Positions 6,942 to 14,985 of a stretch of 64,000 nucleotides of DNA are shown in pieces. This stretch comes from Gemmatimonadaceae bacterium (GTDB lineage Bacteria; Gemmatimonadota; Gemmatimonadetes; Gemmatimonadales; Gemmatimonadaceae), in assembly GCA_036504815.1 (NCBI GenBank), contig DASXUN010000019.1, forward strand, positions 1 through 64,000, given 5' to 3'. The notes beneath the pieces are model-generated. The model had not been told where the DNA came from, searched no databases, and was given only the letters and a program-made list of their open reading frames with translations. A program made the position numbers and the translations under genes. Within the stretch, counting starts at the first letter, position 1. Each line of letters starts with the position of its first letter.

Positions 6942-7760
6942 ATGAGACTCCGACTTCCGCTCCTGACGCTGCTCGTCGCGGCCTGCGGCCGCCTTCCGAC
7001 GCCACAGGCTCCTGCACCGGTCACTGCACCGGCCTCGGCGCCATCGGCGGCGCCGGCCGACGCGGCGTCTGCCGCTGCGGCAAGCGCTGCCGCCGCCCGC
7101 GCGGCACGCGACTCGGCCACCATCGAGCGCCTGCGCAGCGACTGGGCGGGGCTGCGACGCTACCGCGCCGCGAACGATTCCATTGGCGCTCCCGCCGTCG
7201 GAGAGCGGCGCGTCGTCTTCTACGGCAACTCGATCACCGATTCCTGGGCGCGCTGGTTCCCCGCGATGTTCCCGGGCATGCCCTATGTGGGGCGCGGCAT
7301 CAGCGGGCAGACGACGCCGCAGATGCTCGTCCGCTTTCACCAGGATGTCGTCGGGCTGCACCCGGCCGCGGTCGTGATCCTCGCGGGCACCAATGACATC
7401 GCGGGCAATACCGGACCGTCCACCCTCGAGATGATCGAGGACAACCTGAGCGCGATGACCGAACTCGCGCAGGCGCACGGCATTCGGGTGGTGTTGGCGT
7501 CCGTGCTGCCGGTCTTCGACTATCCGTGGACGCGGGGACTCGAGCCGGCGCCGAAGATCATCGCGCTGAACGCGTGGATGCAGCGCTACGCCGCCGCCGT
7601 CGGTGCGACCTACCTCGACTACCATTCCGCGATGGCCGACGCGCGTGGCGGTTTGCCCGCGTCACTCTCCGCCGACGGCGTGCATCCCAATGAAGCCGGC
7701 TATCGGGTGATGGCGCCGCTCGCCGAGGCGGCGATCGCCAGGGCGCTGGCGACGCCGTAG
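6942..7760 (+). CDS. SGNH/GDSL-family esterase-like lipoprotein
   Basis: This 272-residue protein has a lipoprotein signal (LTLLVAACG, Cys15) and an Ala/Pro-rich linker, then an SGNH hydrolase domain from about residue 85. Block I is YGNSITDSW (nucleophile Ser), block II GISGQTT, block III LAGTNDIAG and block V DGVHPNEAGY (catalytic Asp/His). Such enzymes hydrolyse acyl or acetyl esters of carbohydrates and lipids, here presumably in the periplasm or on a membrane surface. I chose ATG 6942 because it begins the signal; the frame upstream is repeat-derived. The true substrate is not visible. Confidence 0.85.
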   Translation: MRLRLPLLTLLVAACGRLPTPQAPAPVTAPASAPSAAPADAASAAAASAAAARAARDSATIERLRSDWAGLRRYRAANDSIGAPAVGERRVVFYGNSITDSWARWFPAMFPGMPYVGRGISGQTTPQMLVRFHQDVVGLHPAAVVILAGTNDIAGNTGPSTLEMIEDNLSAMTELAQAHGIRVVLASVLPVFDYPWTRGLEPAPKIIALNAWMQRYAAAVGATYLDYHSAMADARGGLPASLSADGVHPNEAGYRVMAPLAEAAIARALATP

Positions 7761-7765
7761 TACCG

Positions 7766-9733
7766 CTACGGCGTCACCACCGGGAAGACCCCCTTCGCCT
7801 TCTCGATGAGCATCAGGAAACGCACGAGATCGGTCTTGCTCCCGCGCACCGAGAGGTCGTCGCCGAAGATCGTCTCCTGTACCCCTGCCGCACCCGCCAT
7901 CATCCGGACGAACAGCCCCTTGGTCAGCGTCAGCGTCGCATTCGCGTTGGGCGCGGGCGGCGCCTTCCGGTAGTGCAGGACGGCATTCTCGATCCACAGC
8001 ACAAACGACTCTTTCGTGTCCGAGAAGACGAGATTGATGCGATAGTCCTTGCCCGCGGCGGCCGGGCCGTCGAGGCTGGCGGCCATCGCGTCGAGGAAGC
8101 GTTCGATGGGCGCCTGGGCCAGCACATCGAGCATATTCCTGGCCGTGATCCCCTTCGGGGGCGGGCCATGGCGCAACTCGTCCGCGGCCACGAGGTACGA
8201 GTTGCGCCAGGTTGAGGACTCGGCGGCGTACGCCAGTTGCTCATACGTTCGCGCCAGGAGCTCGCGCGCGGCCGCATGCTTCGGCTCGGCGAACACGAGC
8301 TGATTGAGGAGTTCGGCGCCCCAGCGATATTCGCCCTTTTCGAACGCAGTGGTTGCCGCTGCCATCACCTTGTCCGCCCCGCCCATCAGCGCCACATAGC
8401 GTGGCGCCGACTCCTCCGGCGGCAGCGCGTCAAGATGCGCGGGATTCCCGTCGTAGTTCCCCAGATAGAACTGATAGATTGCCTTCACGTTGTGGCGCAC
8501 ATCGCCGTAGTAGCCACGGCTCCCCAGCGCCGACTGCAGCGACGCAGGCAGCGTGACGGTCGCCGCGATCTCCGAGGGCGTGTAGCCGGCATTCAGCAGC
8601 CGCACCGTCTGGTCGTGAAGGTACTTGTACGTGTCGCGCTGCTGGGTGAGATGCGTCACGATGCGCGCGCGTCCCCATACCGGCCAATTGTGCTGCGCGA
8701 AGAGCACCTCGGCGCCGGCCGACTGCTCGAGGGCCTCATCGAGGTACCGGCTCCATTTGAGGGCATCGCGCACCTTGGCCCCGCGAATCGGGAGCAGGTT
8801 GTGCAGGTTCTGCGTCACCAGTTCCGCGCCGCAATACGCCTTGAGCGTGGGAAGCGAGAAAGTCAGTTCCGCTGGCGCTTCGGCGCCCGGGGTATTGTGG
8901 AAGACGAACGGGACGCCGTCCACATCGAACGTCTCGGTTGCCAGCGACACCGTGCGTGTCGGCGCCAGGATGCCGTAGGTGCCGTACCCGACCTCCTTGC
9001 CGAGTCCGGTGTCCAGGAAGCCAGTGGCGGAGCGCGGCAGCCCCTGCCCGAACTGATAGCGCGCACGGCGTCCCATCGCGCCGCCCACCAGCACGTTCTC
9101 CGAGGTGGCCTCTTCGAGGAACCCCTCGGGCGCGATGATCGGCACGTGGCGCGCGGCCACTTCGGCCGCGGTGATGACGCCGAGCACCCCGCCGAAGTGG
9201 TCAATGTGGCTGTGCGTGAAGACGACGGCGGACACGGAGCGCGCGCCGAGGTGCTTTCGAGCGAACGCGATCGCGGCGGCCGCGCTCTCCTGCGACGTGA
9301 GCGGGTCAATGACGATCCAGCCGGTCTTTCCCTCGATCAGCGTCATGCCCGAGTGCCCGAAGCCGCGTAGCTGGTAGATGCCGTCGGTCACCTTGAACAG
9401 CCCGATGAAGGCATTGAGCTGCGCGTGCCGCCAGAGGCTGGGATTCACCGTGGGCGGCGCGGGGGCGTCGAGAAAGCCCCAGCTGTCAAAATCCACCATC
9501 ACGGCGCTGTCGGGCCCGAGGATCTTGCCAGTCGGCTTCGCGATGAAGCCGCGACGCGCCTCCTCGAAGTCCTGTCGGTCGGCGAGATTCAGGCCGGCGC
9601 CGAATTCGGCGTTGCGATGCGCGGTGACGAAGGTCGCCTCGCCCGCTTTCCCGTCGGCGGGACGATCAGCCGAGCCGCACGACGCGGCGCACGCCAGCAG
9701 GACCGACGCCACCACGTGGCGCATGATGGTCAT
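7766..9733 (-). CDS. Alkylsulfatase-like metallo-beta-lactamase-fold lipoprotein (BDS1/SdsA1 type)
   Basis: This 655-residue enzyme has the HSHIDHFGG metal site (residues 174-182) and the long architecture of linear primary-alkylsulfatases: lactamase domain, helical dimerisation part with YYGDVRHNVKAIYQFYLG, and a C-terminal SCP2-like domain (about 525-655). The family cleaves alkyl sulfates such as SDS to alcohol and sulfate, with two zinc ions. A lipoprotein-type signal (VLLACAASC) suggests periplasmic anchoring. ATG 9733 has a GGAG eight bases upstream; ATG 9724 is an alternative. Other MBL esterases share the layout, so the substrate stays open. Confidence 0.8.
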   Translation of the reverse strand: MTIMRHVVASVLLACAASCGSADRPADGKAGEATFVTAHRNAEFGAGLNLADRQDFEEARRGFIAKPTGKILGPDSAVMVDFDSWGFLDAPAPPTVNPSLWRHAQLNAFIGLFKVTDGIYQLRGFGHSGMTLIEGKTGWIVIDPLTSQESAAAAIAFARKHLGARSVSAVVFTHSHIDHFGGVLGVITAAEVAARHVPIIAPEGFLEEATSENVLVGGAMGRRARYQFGQGLPRSATGFLDTGLGKEVGYGTYGILAPTRTVSLATETFDVDGVPFVFHNTPGAEAPAELTFSLPTLKAYCGAELVTQNLHNLLPIRGAKVRDALKWSRYLDEALEQSAGAEVLFAQHNWPVWGRARIVTHLTQQRDTYKYLHDQTVRLLNAGYTPSEIAATVTLPASLQSALGSRGYYGDVRHNVKAIYQFYLGNYDGNPAHLDALPPEESAPRYVALMGGADKVMAAATTAFEKGEYRWGAELLNQLVFAEPKHAAARELLARTYEQLAYAAESSTWRNSYLVAADELRHGPPPKGITARNMLDVLAQAPIERFLDAMAASLDGPAAAGKDYRINLVFSDTKESFVLWIENAVLHYRKAPPAPNANATLTLTKGLFVRMMAGAAGVQETIFGDDLSVRGSKTDLVRFLMLIEKAKGVFPVVTP

Positions 9734-9789
9734 GGGAAACTCCGGCAGTTGTTCGGACAGGGCCGAGCGATACCGTCCGCCCGGCAGGA

Positions 9790-10314
9790 TCAGCGCAGAT
9801 AGTCGGCGAGCCAGTCTTCGATGAGCGCTCGCTGCCCCGGCGTCAGGTACCGCGCGCCGCGCACGAGGCCGACGCACAGCGCGCTCTCGCAGTGGCAGCG
9901 GAACGGCTCGGCCATGTCGTACTCGGTCGTGTTGTAGTTGAACGTGAGGGCTTCACCAGCCGCAATGTCCCGCCGGGCAATCACGGCGCGATGGCGGATG
10001 AGCGTGGCCGGATCACACGCGTGGTCCATGTAGCGCCAGAAATAGCGCCGGACGATCTCCGACGGATCGTGGGCATCGTCCTGGTCCACGTGAAGCGAGG
10101 GTCCAACCTGGATCGAGTAACGCGTCGGGATCGGGGTCTCGCGACCGACAAGCGTGAAGACCTTCTTCCCCGCCGCGATCGGCTTGATGGCGATCAACTT
10201 CCGCCAGTCGTGGGTCACGAGCACCCCGAGCAGGTCGGAGTCACAGCGGAGAATGGCGCCCGGCGGATGGTCGGGGAGCGGCGTCGCTTCGTCGAGCGGT
10301 CGTGGGTCGGTCAT
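9790..10314 (-). CDS. SET-domain protein with post-SET cysteine cluster
   Basis: This 174-residue protein matches the core of SET-domain lysine methyltransferases, which use S-adenosylmethionine. Visible motifs are RYSIQVGPSLH, YMDHACDPAT (the NHxC-like knot motif), GEALTFNYNT (ELxxDY-like) and a C-terminal CHCESALC, which fits the eukaryotic post-SET pattern CxCx4C. With the Cys of DHAC it could bind one zinc. It has no pre-SET or targeting domain and no signal peptide, so it is cytosolic. An upstream start at 10482 adds a low-complexity extension and is not favoured. Target protein unknown. Confidence 0.75.
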   Translation of the reverse strand: MTDPRPLDEATPLPDHPPGAILRCDSDLLGVLVTHDWRKLIAIKPIAAGKKVFTLVGRETPIPTRYSIQVGPSLHVDQDDAHDPSEIVRRYFWRYMDHACDPATLIRHRAVIARRDIAAGEALTFNYNTTEYDMAEPFRCHCESALCVGLVRGARYLTPGQRALIEDWLADYLR

Positions 10315-10501
10315 TGTCTCAGGCGTCGGCCGACGGTGACGACAACAGCGCCGTCCCCCCGGAATGGTCGAGCGTTGGCCTGCTTCTTGTGATGCGAGCA
10401 ATCTAGTGCGTTCGGTGCTCGATGCTACCCGTGACATCAACTTGGCGCATGACCGATGCGGCGAGCCGAGTGACCGCGCCACCGAGGCCGGCGACCGATG
10501 A

Positions 10502-11497
10502 CTAACGGTTGGGGCCTACGCGCACCGGTTGCGTCCACGCCATCAGCCCGTTGGATTCGACGATTCGCGCCCGGACGTACCCTTCATCACCCTTGTACGC
10601 GTAGGTGGCGGGGCTGGCGAGTGACTCCTGCAGCAGCTTGCCGCCGGCACCGATGAACTGGATGCGGTACTTGCTCCAGCTGGTCGGCTTCACTGTCACC
10701 GTCATCGCCATCGCCGTCGCCTGATAGTCGCTCAGTTCCACGCCCGTGCTCGCGTAGAAGTCGCCGCGCTCGAGGGCGGCGAGCAACGCCTTGGTCTCGA
10801 GCTTTTCCGCGCGCACCACCACCCACCCCTGCCCCGGTCGCGATGCCGTGCGGTCGTCGGGACGCTTGAAGTGATGCGCGTCATCCACCGCGAGGCCATA
10901 GAGCGTGACGCCGCTCGTCAGAATGGCATCCCACGCCTCCTCGAGGCCGGCAACGCCACCGCCGCCAATGTTGTTCACCTGCGGGTGGCCGTTGAAGATC
11001 TCGAACAACCGGTTGTTGCGAACCAGTCTCAACTCGTCGGGCGTCATTGCCCAGCCGAAGTTCGGGTGGTTGATGTGCGGGATGGCCCCGGCGGCGCGGA
11101 TTGCGTCGACGTCGCGCTGGATCACGTCCAGCACGCTGGTGCCGCCCTGGGGTTCGATCTTCCGCGCCGGATCAAGTCCGTTGATGTGGATCGGCTTGTT
11201 CGCGAAGCGATCCGTCACTTCCTCACCGCGGATGACGAGGAACTTCTCGTCGAGTCCGAACAGGGCGTTCAGCCCCTCGACGCTCGTCAGCACATTGTGG
11301 TCGGTGAGCACCAGGAACTGGTACCCATGCTCCTTGTACCACTTCACCACGTCATCCGGCGACGAATCGCCGTCGCTGTTGATCGTGTGGGTGTGCGTAT
11401 TTCCCTTGTACCAGTGCGCCGCGGGCGTCGCGGACTGCGCGCCGAGGGCCAGCGGCGCGACAACAAGGCAGAGCGTGACGAGACGGCGCATGGGCAT
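10502..11497 (-). CDS. Secreted PHP-domain metal-dependent phosphoesterase
   Basis: This 331-residue protein has a signal peptide cleaved near ALGAQS (about 20) and a PHP domain. Metal motifs are NTHTHTINSDGDS (about 33-45), LVLTDHN, the His in IPHINHPNF and VDDAHH. PHP enzymes are TIM-barrel-like phosphoesterases with a two- or three-metal site; periplasmic versions may act on phosphorylated sugars or nucleotides. A beta-rich C-terminal part (about 255-331, IQFIGAGGKLLQES, RARIVESNG) looks like an appended sandwich. The gene stands alone, facing away from the peptidase remnant. Substrate not deducible. Confidence 0.8.
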   Translation of the reverse strand: MPMRRLVTLCLVVAPLALGAQSATPAAHWYKGNTHTHTINSDGDSSPDDVVKWYKEHGYQFLVLTDHNVLTSVEGLNALFGLDEKFLVIRGEEVTDRFANKPIHINGLDPARKIEPQGGTSVLDVIQRDVDAIRAAGAIPHINHPNFGWAMTPDELRLVRNNRLFEIFNGHPQVNNIGGGGVAGLEEAWDAILTSGVTLYGLAVDDAHHFKRPDDRTASRPGQGWVVVRAEKLETKALLAALERGDFYASTGVELSDYQATAMAMTVTVKPTSWSKYRIQFIGAGGKLLQESLASPATYAYKGDEGYVRARIVESNGLMAWTQPVRVGPNR

Positions 11498-11580
11498 CCA
11501 CCGGCGAGAGACGACTGATCTTCGGTGATGGAGCGTTGCCGCGCCAGCCCCGGCCGGCGCATATTCGGCGCGCCCTGTAG

Positions 11581-11721
11581 GATCGCGGCAAGACGGTGGA
11601 GCTTGTCTTCCTCCCCCGCGCGGGCCATGGTTTCTCCGAGTATTACCACCCGCTCGACCGCGTGAAGCGGGCAGCGGCGTGGATCACCAAGTACGCCCTG
11701 GGACCGAAGGTGGTACCCTAA
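11581..11721 (+). pseudogene. C-terminal remnant of an S9-family (prolyl oligopeptidase-like) peptidase
   Basis: A short open stretch from just after the in-frame stop at 11578-11580 to TAA 11719-11721 encodes DRGKTVELVFLPRAGHGF, then a helix with RVKRAAAWITKY. This resembles the last 40 or so residues of S9 peptidases, where the catalytic His sits in AGHGF. The rest of the peptidase is not found upstream; the next 80 bases lead straight to the divergent PHP gene. It is therefore a decayed or deletion-derived 3' end, not a functional gene. Confidence 0.6.
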
Positions 11722-11745
11722 CCGGCGGCGACGCCGACGGATCTA

Positions 11746-12531
11746 TTGCCCGAGCGCTTTGAGCTCGTCAAATGGTACCTCGACGCCGTCGAGCCCGACG
11801 GCGCCGCCTCGATCGCATACTGGGCGTCGCTCACCTGGCTGGGCGTCAGCGTCGCGTGGCACAACGCCACGCGTTACGCGCCGGGCCAGCCGCCGGCCGA
11901 ACGATCCAGCCTGCGCGCCGTCCCGCCGCCCGTGTTCGAGGAACGGCGCGTTGCGTGGCATTCCGAGCGCGTCGGCCTTGAAACAACGCATGACGCCATC
12001 ACACCCGGCGTCTCGGTGACGCTGCTCGACGATGCGCGCGGACGCATCGTCTGGGAATGCCTCGCGCCCTCGGCACGCACGCGGTTCACGCGCGACGGCG
12101 CGGCCACCGATGCGACGGGCTACGCCGAGCGGATGACGATGACGGTCGTCCCGTGGGAACTTCCCATCGACGAGCTCCGCTGGGGACGATGGATGAGCGA
12201 CGACGCCTCGCAGTCGCTGGTCTGGATTGACTGGCGCGGACCGCTGCCGAGCCGCTGGGTCGTGCATCAGGGCGCGCTCTGCGCCGACGCCGAGGTGCGC
12301 GACGACCGCCTGGCGATGGGCGCGGGCCACCTGTCGCTCGGCGAGCCCCGCGTCCTGCACGACCGCTCCGTTGGCAAGCTGCTGCGCAGCCTGGCTGGCA
12401 TGGCGCGCATCGCGGCGCGCATCCCGATGGCGTGGCACGAGACGAAGTGGTGCTGCCGCGCCACGTGGTCCGACCACTCACACACGAGCACGACCGGATG
12501 GGCCATCCACGAGATCGTGAGGTTCTCATGA
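11746..12531 (+). CDS. Conserved-looking protein of unknown function upstream of a lipid-enzyme fusion
   Basis: This 261-residue protein is not recognised. It has no signal peptide and is Trp-rich (WYLDAVEPDG, YWASLTWLGV, WIDWRGPLPSRW, KWCCRATW), with predicted beta strands and paired acidic/aromatic motifs. The look distantly recalls AttH/CrtC-type lipocalin-like hydratases, but I cannot support that. The start is TTG 11746, the only start codon after an in-frame TAA at 11719; the ribosome site is weak. Its stop overlaps the next start (ATGA at 12528-12531), so it is translationally coupled to the triple-domain membrane protein and may act on the same lipid or isoprenoid. Confidence 0.55.
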   Translation: MPERFELVKWYLDAVEPDGAASIAYWASLTWLGVSVAWHNATRYAPGQPPAERSSLRAVPPPVFEERRVAWHSERVGLETTHDAITPGVSVTLLDDARGRIVWECLAPSARTRFTRDGAATDATGYAERMTMTVVPWELPIDELRWGRWMSDDASQSLVWIDWRGPLPSRWVVHQGALCADAEVRDDRLAMGAGHLSLGEPRVLHDRSVGKLLRSLAGMARIAARIPMAWHETKWCCRATWSDHSHTSTTGWAIHEIVRFS

Positions 12532-14456
12532 CGCCGCGTCTCCGCGAGTGGGTCCTCAAGCTGGCCTACGGGTTGCTGTTCGTGGGCGTGCTGCCCGCCC
12601 TGCTGGTGCGCTGGGCGTGGCGCCTCGATCGCTGGGTCCAGCTTCCGGTGCCGCACACCGCGTGGGCCGGCGCGGGGCTCGTGGCGGCGGGGATGGCGCT
12701 GATGACCGCCGGGACGCTCGCGCTATGGCGGTACGGAAACGGCCTGCCGATGAGCGCCTTTCCCCCCGAGCGCCTCGTCGCGCGCGGCGTGTACCGGTTG
12801 GTGGCCGACCCGCTCTACGTCGGCGCCGTCGCGATGGCGTTCGGCACTTCACTGGTGTTCACGTCGCCCGGCGGCCTCTGGATCGTGTCGCCGGTCTTCG
12901 CACTCGCCTGCGTCGCGTGGGTGATGGGCTTCGAACGGGAACGGACGCGGGCGCGGTTCGGCGCCGTGGCCGAGCCGTTGCTTCGACTGCCTGGAAATGT
13001 CCACGACGCACCGTCGCCGTGGCATCGCGCCGCCATCTACGTGCTCGTCTTCATTCCGTGGCTCGTCATCTATCTCGCCGTCGAGTTCCTCGGGGCGCCG
13101 GCCGGCGCGCCGTCGTCGTCGCTCCCCATCGACGACGCGATCCCGGTGATGCCGTGGACCGCGCTCATCTACGAGTCTGTCTATCCGATGGTCGTGCTGG
13201 CGCCGCTCTTCGCGCGGCGCCAGCGTGACCTGCGGCGCTTCGCGCGGCGCGGGCTGTGGGCAATCGCGATCATCATCCCGTTCTACCTGATCGTTCCCAT
13301 CGTCTACGAGCCGCGTCCCATTCCGGGGACCGGCTTCTTCCAGGCATGGCTTGGGCTGGAGCGCGCCATCAACTCGCCGCTCACCGCCTTCCCGGCCTTT
13401 CATATGGTATGGGCCTGCATCGCCGCGTCGTTGTATGCCGCCACGTACCGGCGGGGCTGGCTGATGTGGCTCCTCGCCGCCGCCATCGGGGTGAGTTGCG
13501 CGACAGTCGGCATTCACGCACTGGCGGACGTGATCGCGGCCGTCGTCGTGTTCGCCCTGCTGGTGCGTGGCCCCGCGCTTTGGGAGTGGTTGCGAGTCAC
13601 GGCAGAGCAAGGGGCGAACTCGTGGCGCGAGTGGCGTATTGGCCCGCTCCGCCTGATGAGCCATGGCCTCTTCATCGGCGTGGCCGTGGCCCTTTCGTAT
13701 CCGGTCAGCATCTGGCTCGGTGGCGCCGACCTGCTGTGGTGGGTCTTCGCCATCTCGCTCGTGGGGGCGATTTTGGCGGCGCTCTGGGCGCAGCTCATCG
13801 AGGGTTCGCCGCAACTCCTGCGTCCCTTCGGCTATTTCGGCGGAATGATCGGCGTTCTGGGCACCGTGGGAGCCGCGTCGTTCCTGGGCCTCGATGGTTG
13901 GCGCCTGTTGGCGGCGACGTCTGTCACCCTTGCCTTCGGCCAGGGCCTCGGCCGCCTGAGGTGCCTCGTGAATGGATGCTGTCACGGCGCGCCGGCCGCG
14001 TCGTCGGTGGGCATCACGTACGTGCACCCGATGCCGCGCCCCAGCCGGCTCGCTGGCCTTGGAGGCGTCGCCATCCACCCGACGCAGATCTACTCGCTCC
14101 TCTGGCTCCTGGTGGTCGGCGTGGTGCTCGTCCGCCTCTGGCTGCTGCAGGCGCCGCTCGCCTTCATTGCCGGCATGTACTTCGTGCTGGTCGGGCTCGG
14201 CCGCTTCGTCGAGGAGCACTATCGCGGCGAGCCGCAGACCGCGGTGCTGGCCGGTTTCCGCCTGTATCAATGGCTGACGTTCGCCTTCATCATCGGCGGT
14301 GCCGCGCTGACGACGTGCGAATCCGCGCCAGCGCCCCTCCCCTCGACGCTCGACTGGCGGGCGTTCGCGGTCTCGTTGCTGGCCGCCGCGATCGGAACGG
14401 TCAGCTTCGGGATGGACGTACCGGGCTCGAACCGCCGCTTCTCGCGACTCGCGTAG
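12528..14456 (+). CDS. Triple-domain integral membrane protein: ICMT/PEMT-like, PAP2-like and Lgt-like
   Basis: This 642-residue protein has many membrane segments. Residues about 10-150 resemble isoprenylcysteine/phospholipid methyltransferases (ARGVYRLVADPLYVG). Residues about 165-345 resemble PAP2/inositol-phosphoceramide-synthase-type enzymes (FPAFHM with His292, GIHALAD with His330/Asp334). Residues about 375-600 resemble prolipoprotein diacylglyceryl transferase (GRLRCLVNGCCHG 475-487, HPTQIY 517-522, GRFVEEHYRGE 558-568). I see no HGGL motif of classical Lgt, so the third domain may not modify prolipoproteins. Three lipid-headgroup or lipid-transfer folds in one chain suggest a membrane-lipid tailoring enzyme. 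The upstream gene overlaps it by four bases. Confidence 0.65.
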   Translation: MTPRLREWVLKLAYGLLFVGVLPALLVRWAWRLDRWVQLPVPHTAWAGAGLVAAGMALMTAGTLALWRYGNGLPMSAFPPERLVARGVYRLVADPLYVGAVAMAFGTSLVFTSPGGLWIVSPVFALACVAWVMGFERERTRARFGAVAEPLLRLPGNVHDAPSPWHRAAIYVLVFIPWLVIYLAVEFLGAPAGAPSSSLPIDDAIPVMPWTALIYESVYPMVVLAPLFARRQRDLRRFARRGLWAIAIIIPFYLIVPIVYEPRPIPGTGFFQAWLGLERAINSPLTAFPAFHMVWACIAASLYAATYRRGWLMWLLAAAIGVSCATVGIHALADVIAAVVVFALLVRGPALWEWLRVTAEQGANSWREWRIGPLRLMSHGLFIGVAVALSYPVSIWLGGADLLWWVFAISLVGAILAALWAQLIEGSPQLLRPFGYFGGMIGVLGTVGAASFLGLDGWRLLAATSVTLAFGQGLGRLRCLVNGCCHGAPAASSVGITYVHPMPRPSRLAGLGGVAIHPTQIYSLLWLLVVGVVLVRLWLLQAPLAFIAGMYFVLVGLGRFVEEHYRGEPQTAVLAGFRLYQWLTFAFIIGGAALTTCESAPAPLPSTLDWRAFAVSLLAAAIGTVSFGMDVPGSNRRFSRLA

Positions 14457-14541
14457 CGCGCACGCCGCGGCCCCGCGGGCGGGGACTGCGCCGGCTAGCG
14501 CGCACGTCGTACTTTTCTGCATGCCTGAGCCTGGAGCGAAA

Positions 14542-14970
14542 ATGGCGGCGCTGCATACGCTGGTCTACGTGAGTTCCGCCGAGCACCTGCAGAGCGAGGC
14601 GGAGCTCGAGGAGATCCTCACGGTCGCGCGCGAGTTGAATGCGCGGGACGACGTCACGGGCATCCTGCTCTATCACGAGGGAAGCTTCATGCAGTGCCTC
14701 GAGGGCGATCGTGAGGTCATCCACGCGACGTACGATCGCATCGCCCGTGATCCGCGCCATCACGGGATCGTGAAGCTGCTCGACGAGCCGATCGCGGAGC
14801 GCAGTTTCCCGGAATGGCAAATGGGCTACTTCCGCGCGGCCAAGTCGGAGCTGCTCGCACTGTCGAACGAGCGCTGGAACGAGCTCGAGCAGCAGGGCGC
14901 CGGCACCGGCGTCTCGCGAGGGCTCATCGCGCTGCGCGCCTTCGCGCGGCAGGCCAAGCAGGGACGCTAG
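14542..14970 (+). CDS. Short BLUF-domain blue-light photoreceptor
   Basis: This 142-residue protein is a BLUF (FAD-binding blue-light sensor) domain with a short helical tail. Key flavin-pocket residues are present: Tyr9 (LVYVSSA), Asn33 (ELNARDDVTG) and Gln51 (FMQCLEG), followed by RIARDPRHHG and FPEWQMGYF, the Trp/Met segment of the last strand. No EAL, GGDEF or cyclase output domain is fused, so it belongs to the short type that signals through a partner. ATG 14542 has GGAG five bases upstream; ATG 14521 has none. No obvious partner gene is adjacent. Confidence 0.9.
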   Translation: MAALHTLVYVSSAEHLQSEAELEEILTVARELNARDDVTGILLYHEGSFMQCLEGDREVIHATYDRIARDPRHHGIVKLLDEPIAERSFPEWQMGYFRAAKSELLALSNERWNELEQQGAGTGVSRGLIALRAFARQAKQGR

Positions 14971-14985
14971 GCGACGTCGGGCGGT

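Noticed and set aside
14401-14820. A 139-codon minus-strand ORF opposite the BLUF gene.
   Set aside because: BLUF motifs are unmistakable on the plus strand and the minus product has no recognisable feature.
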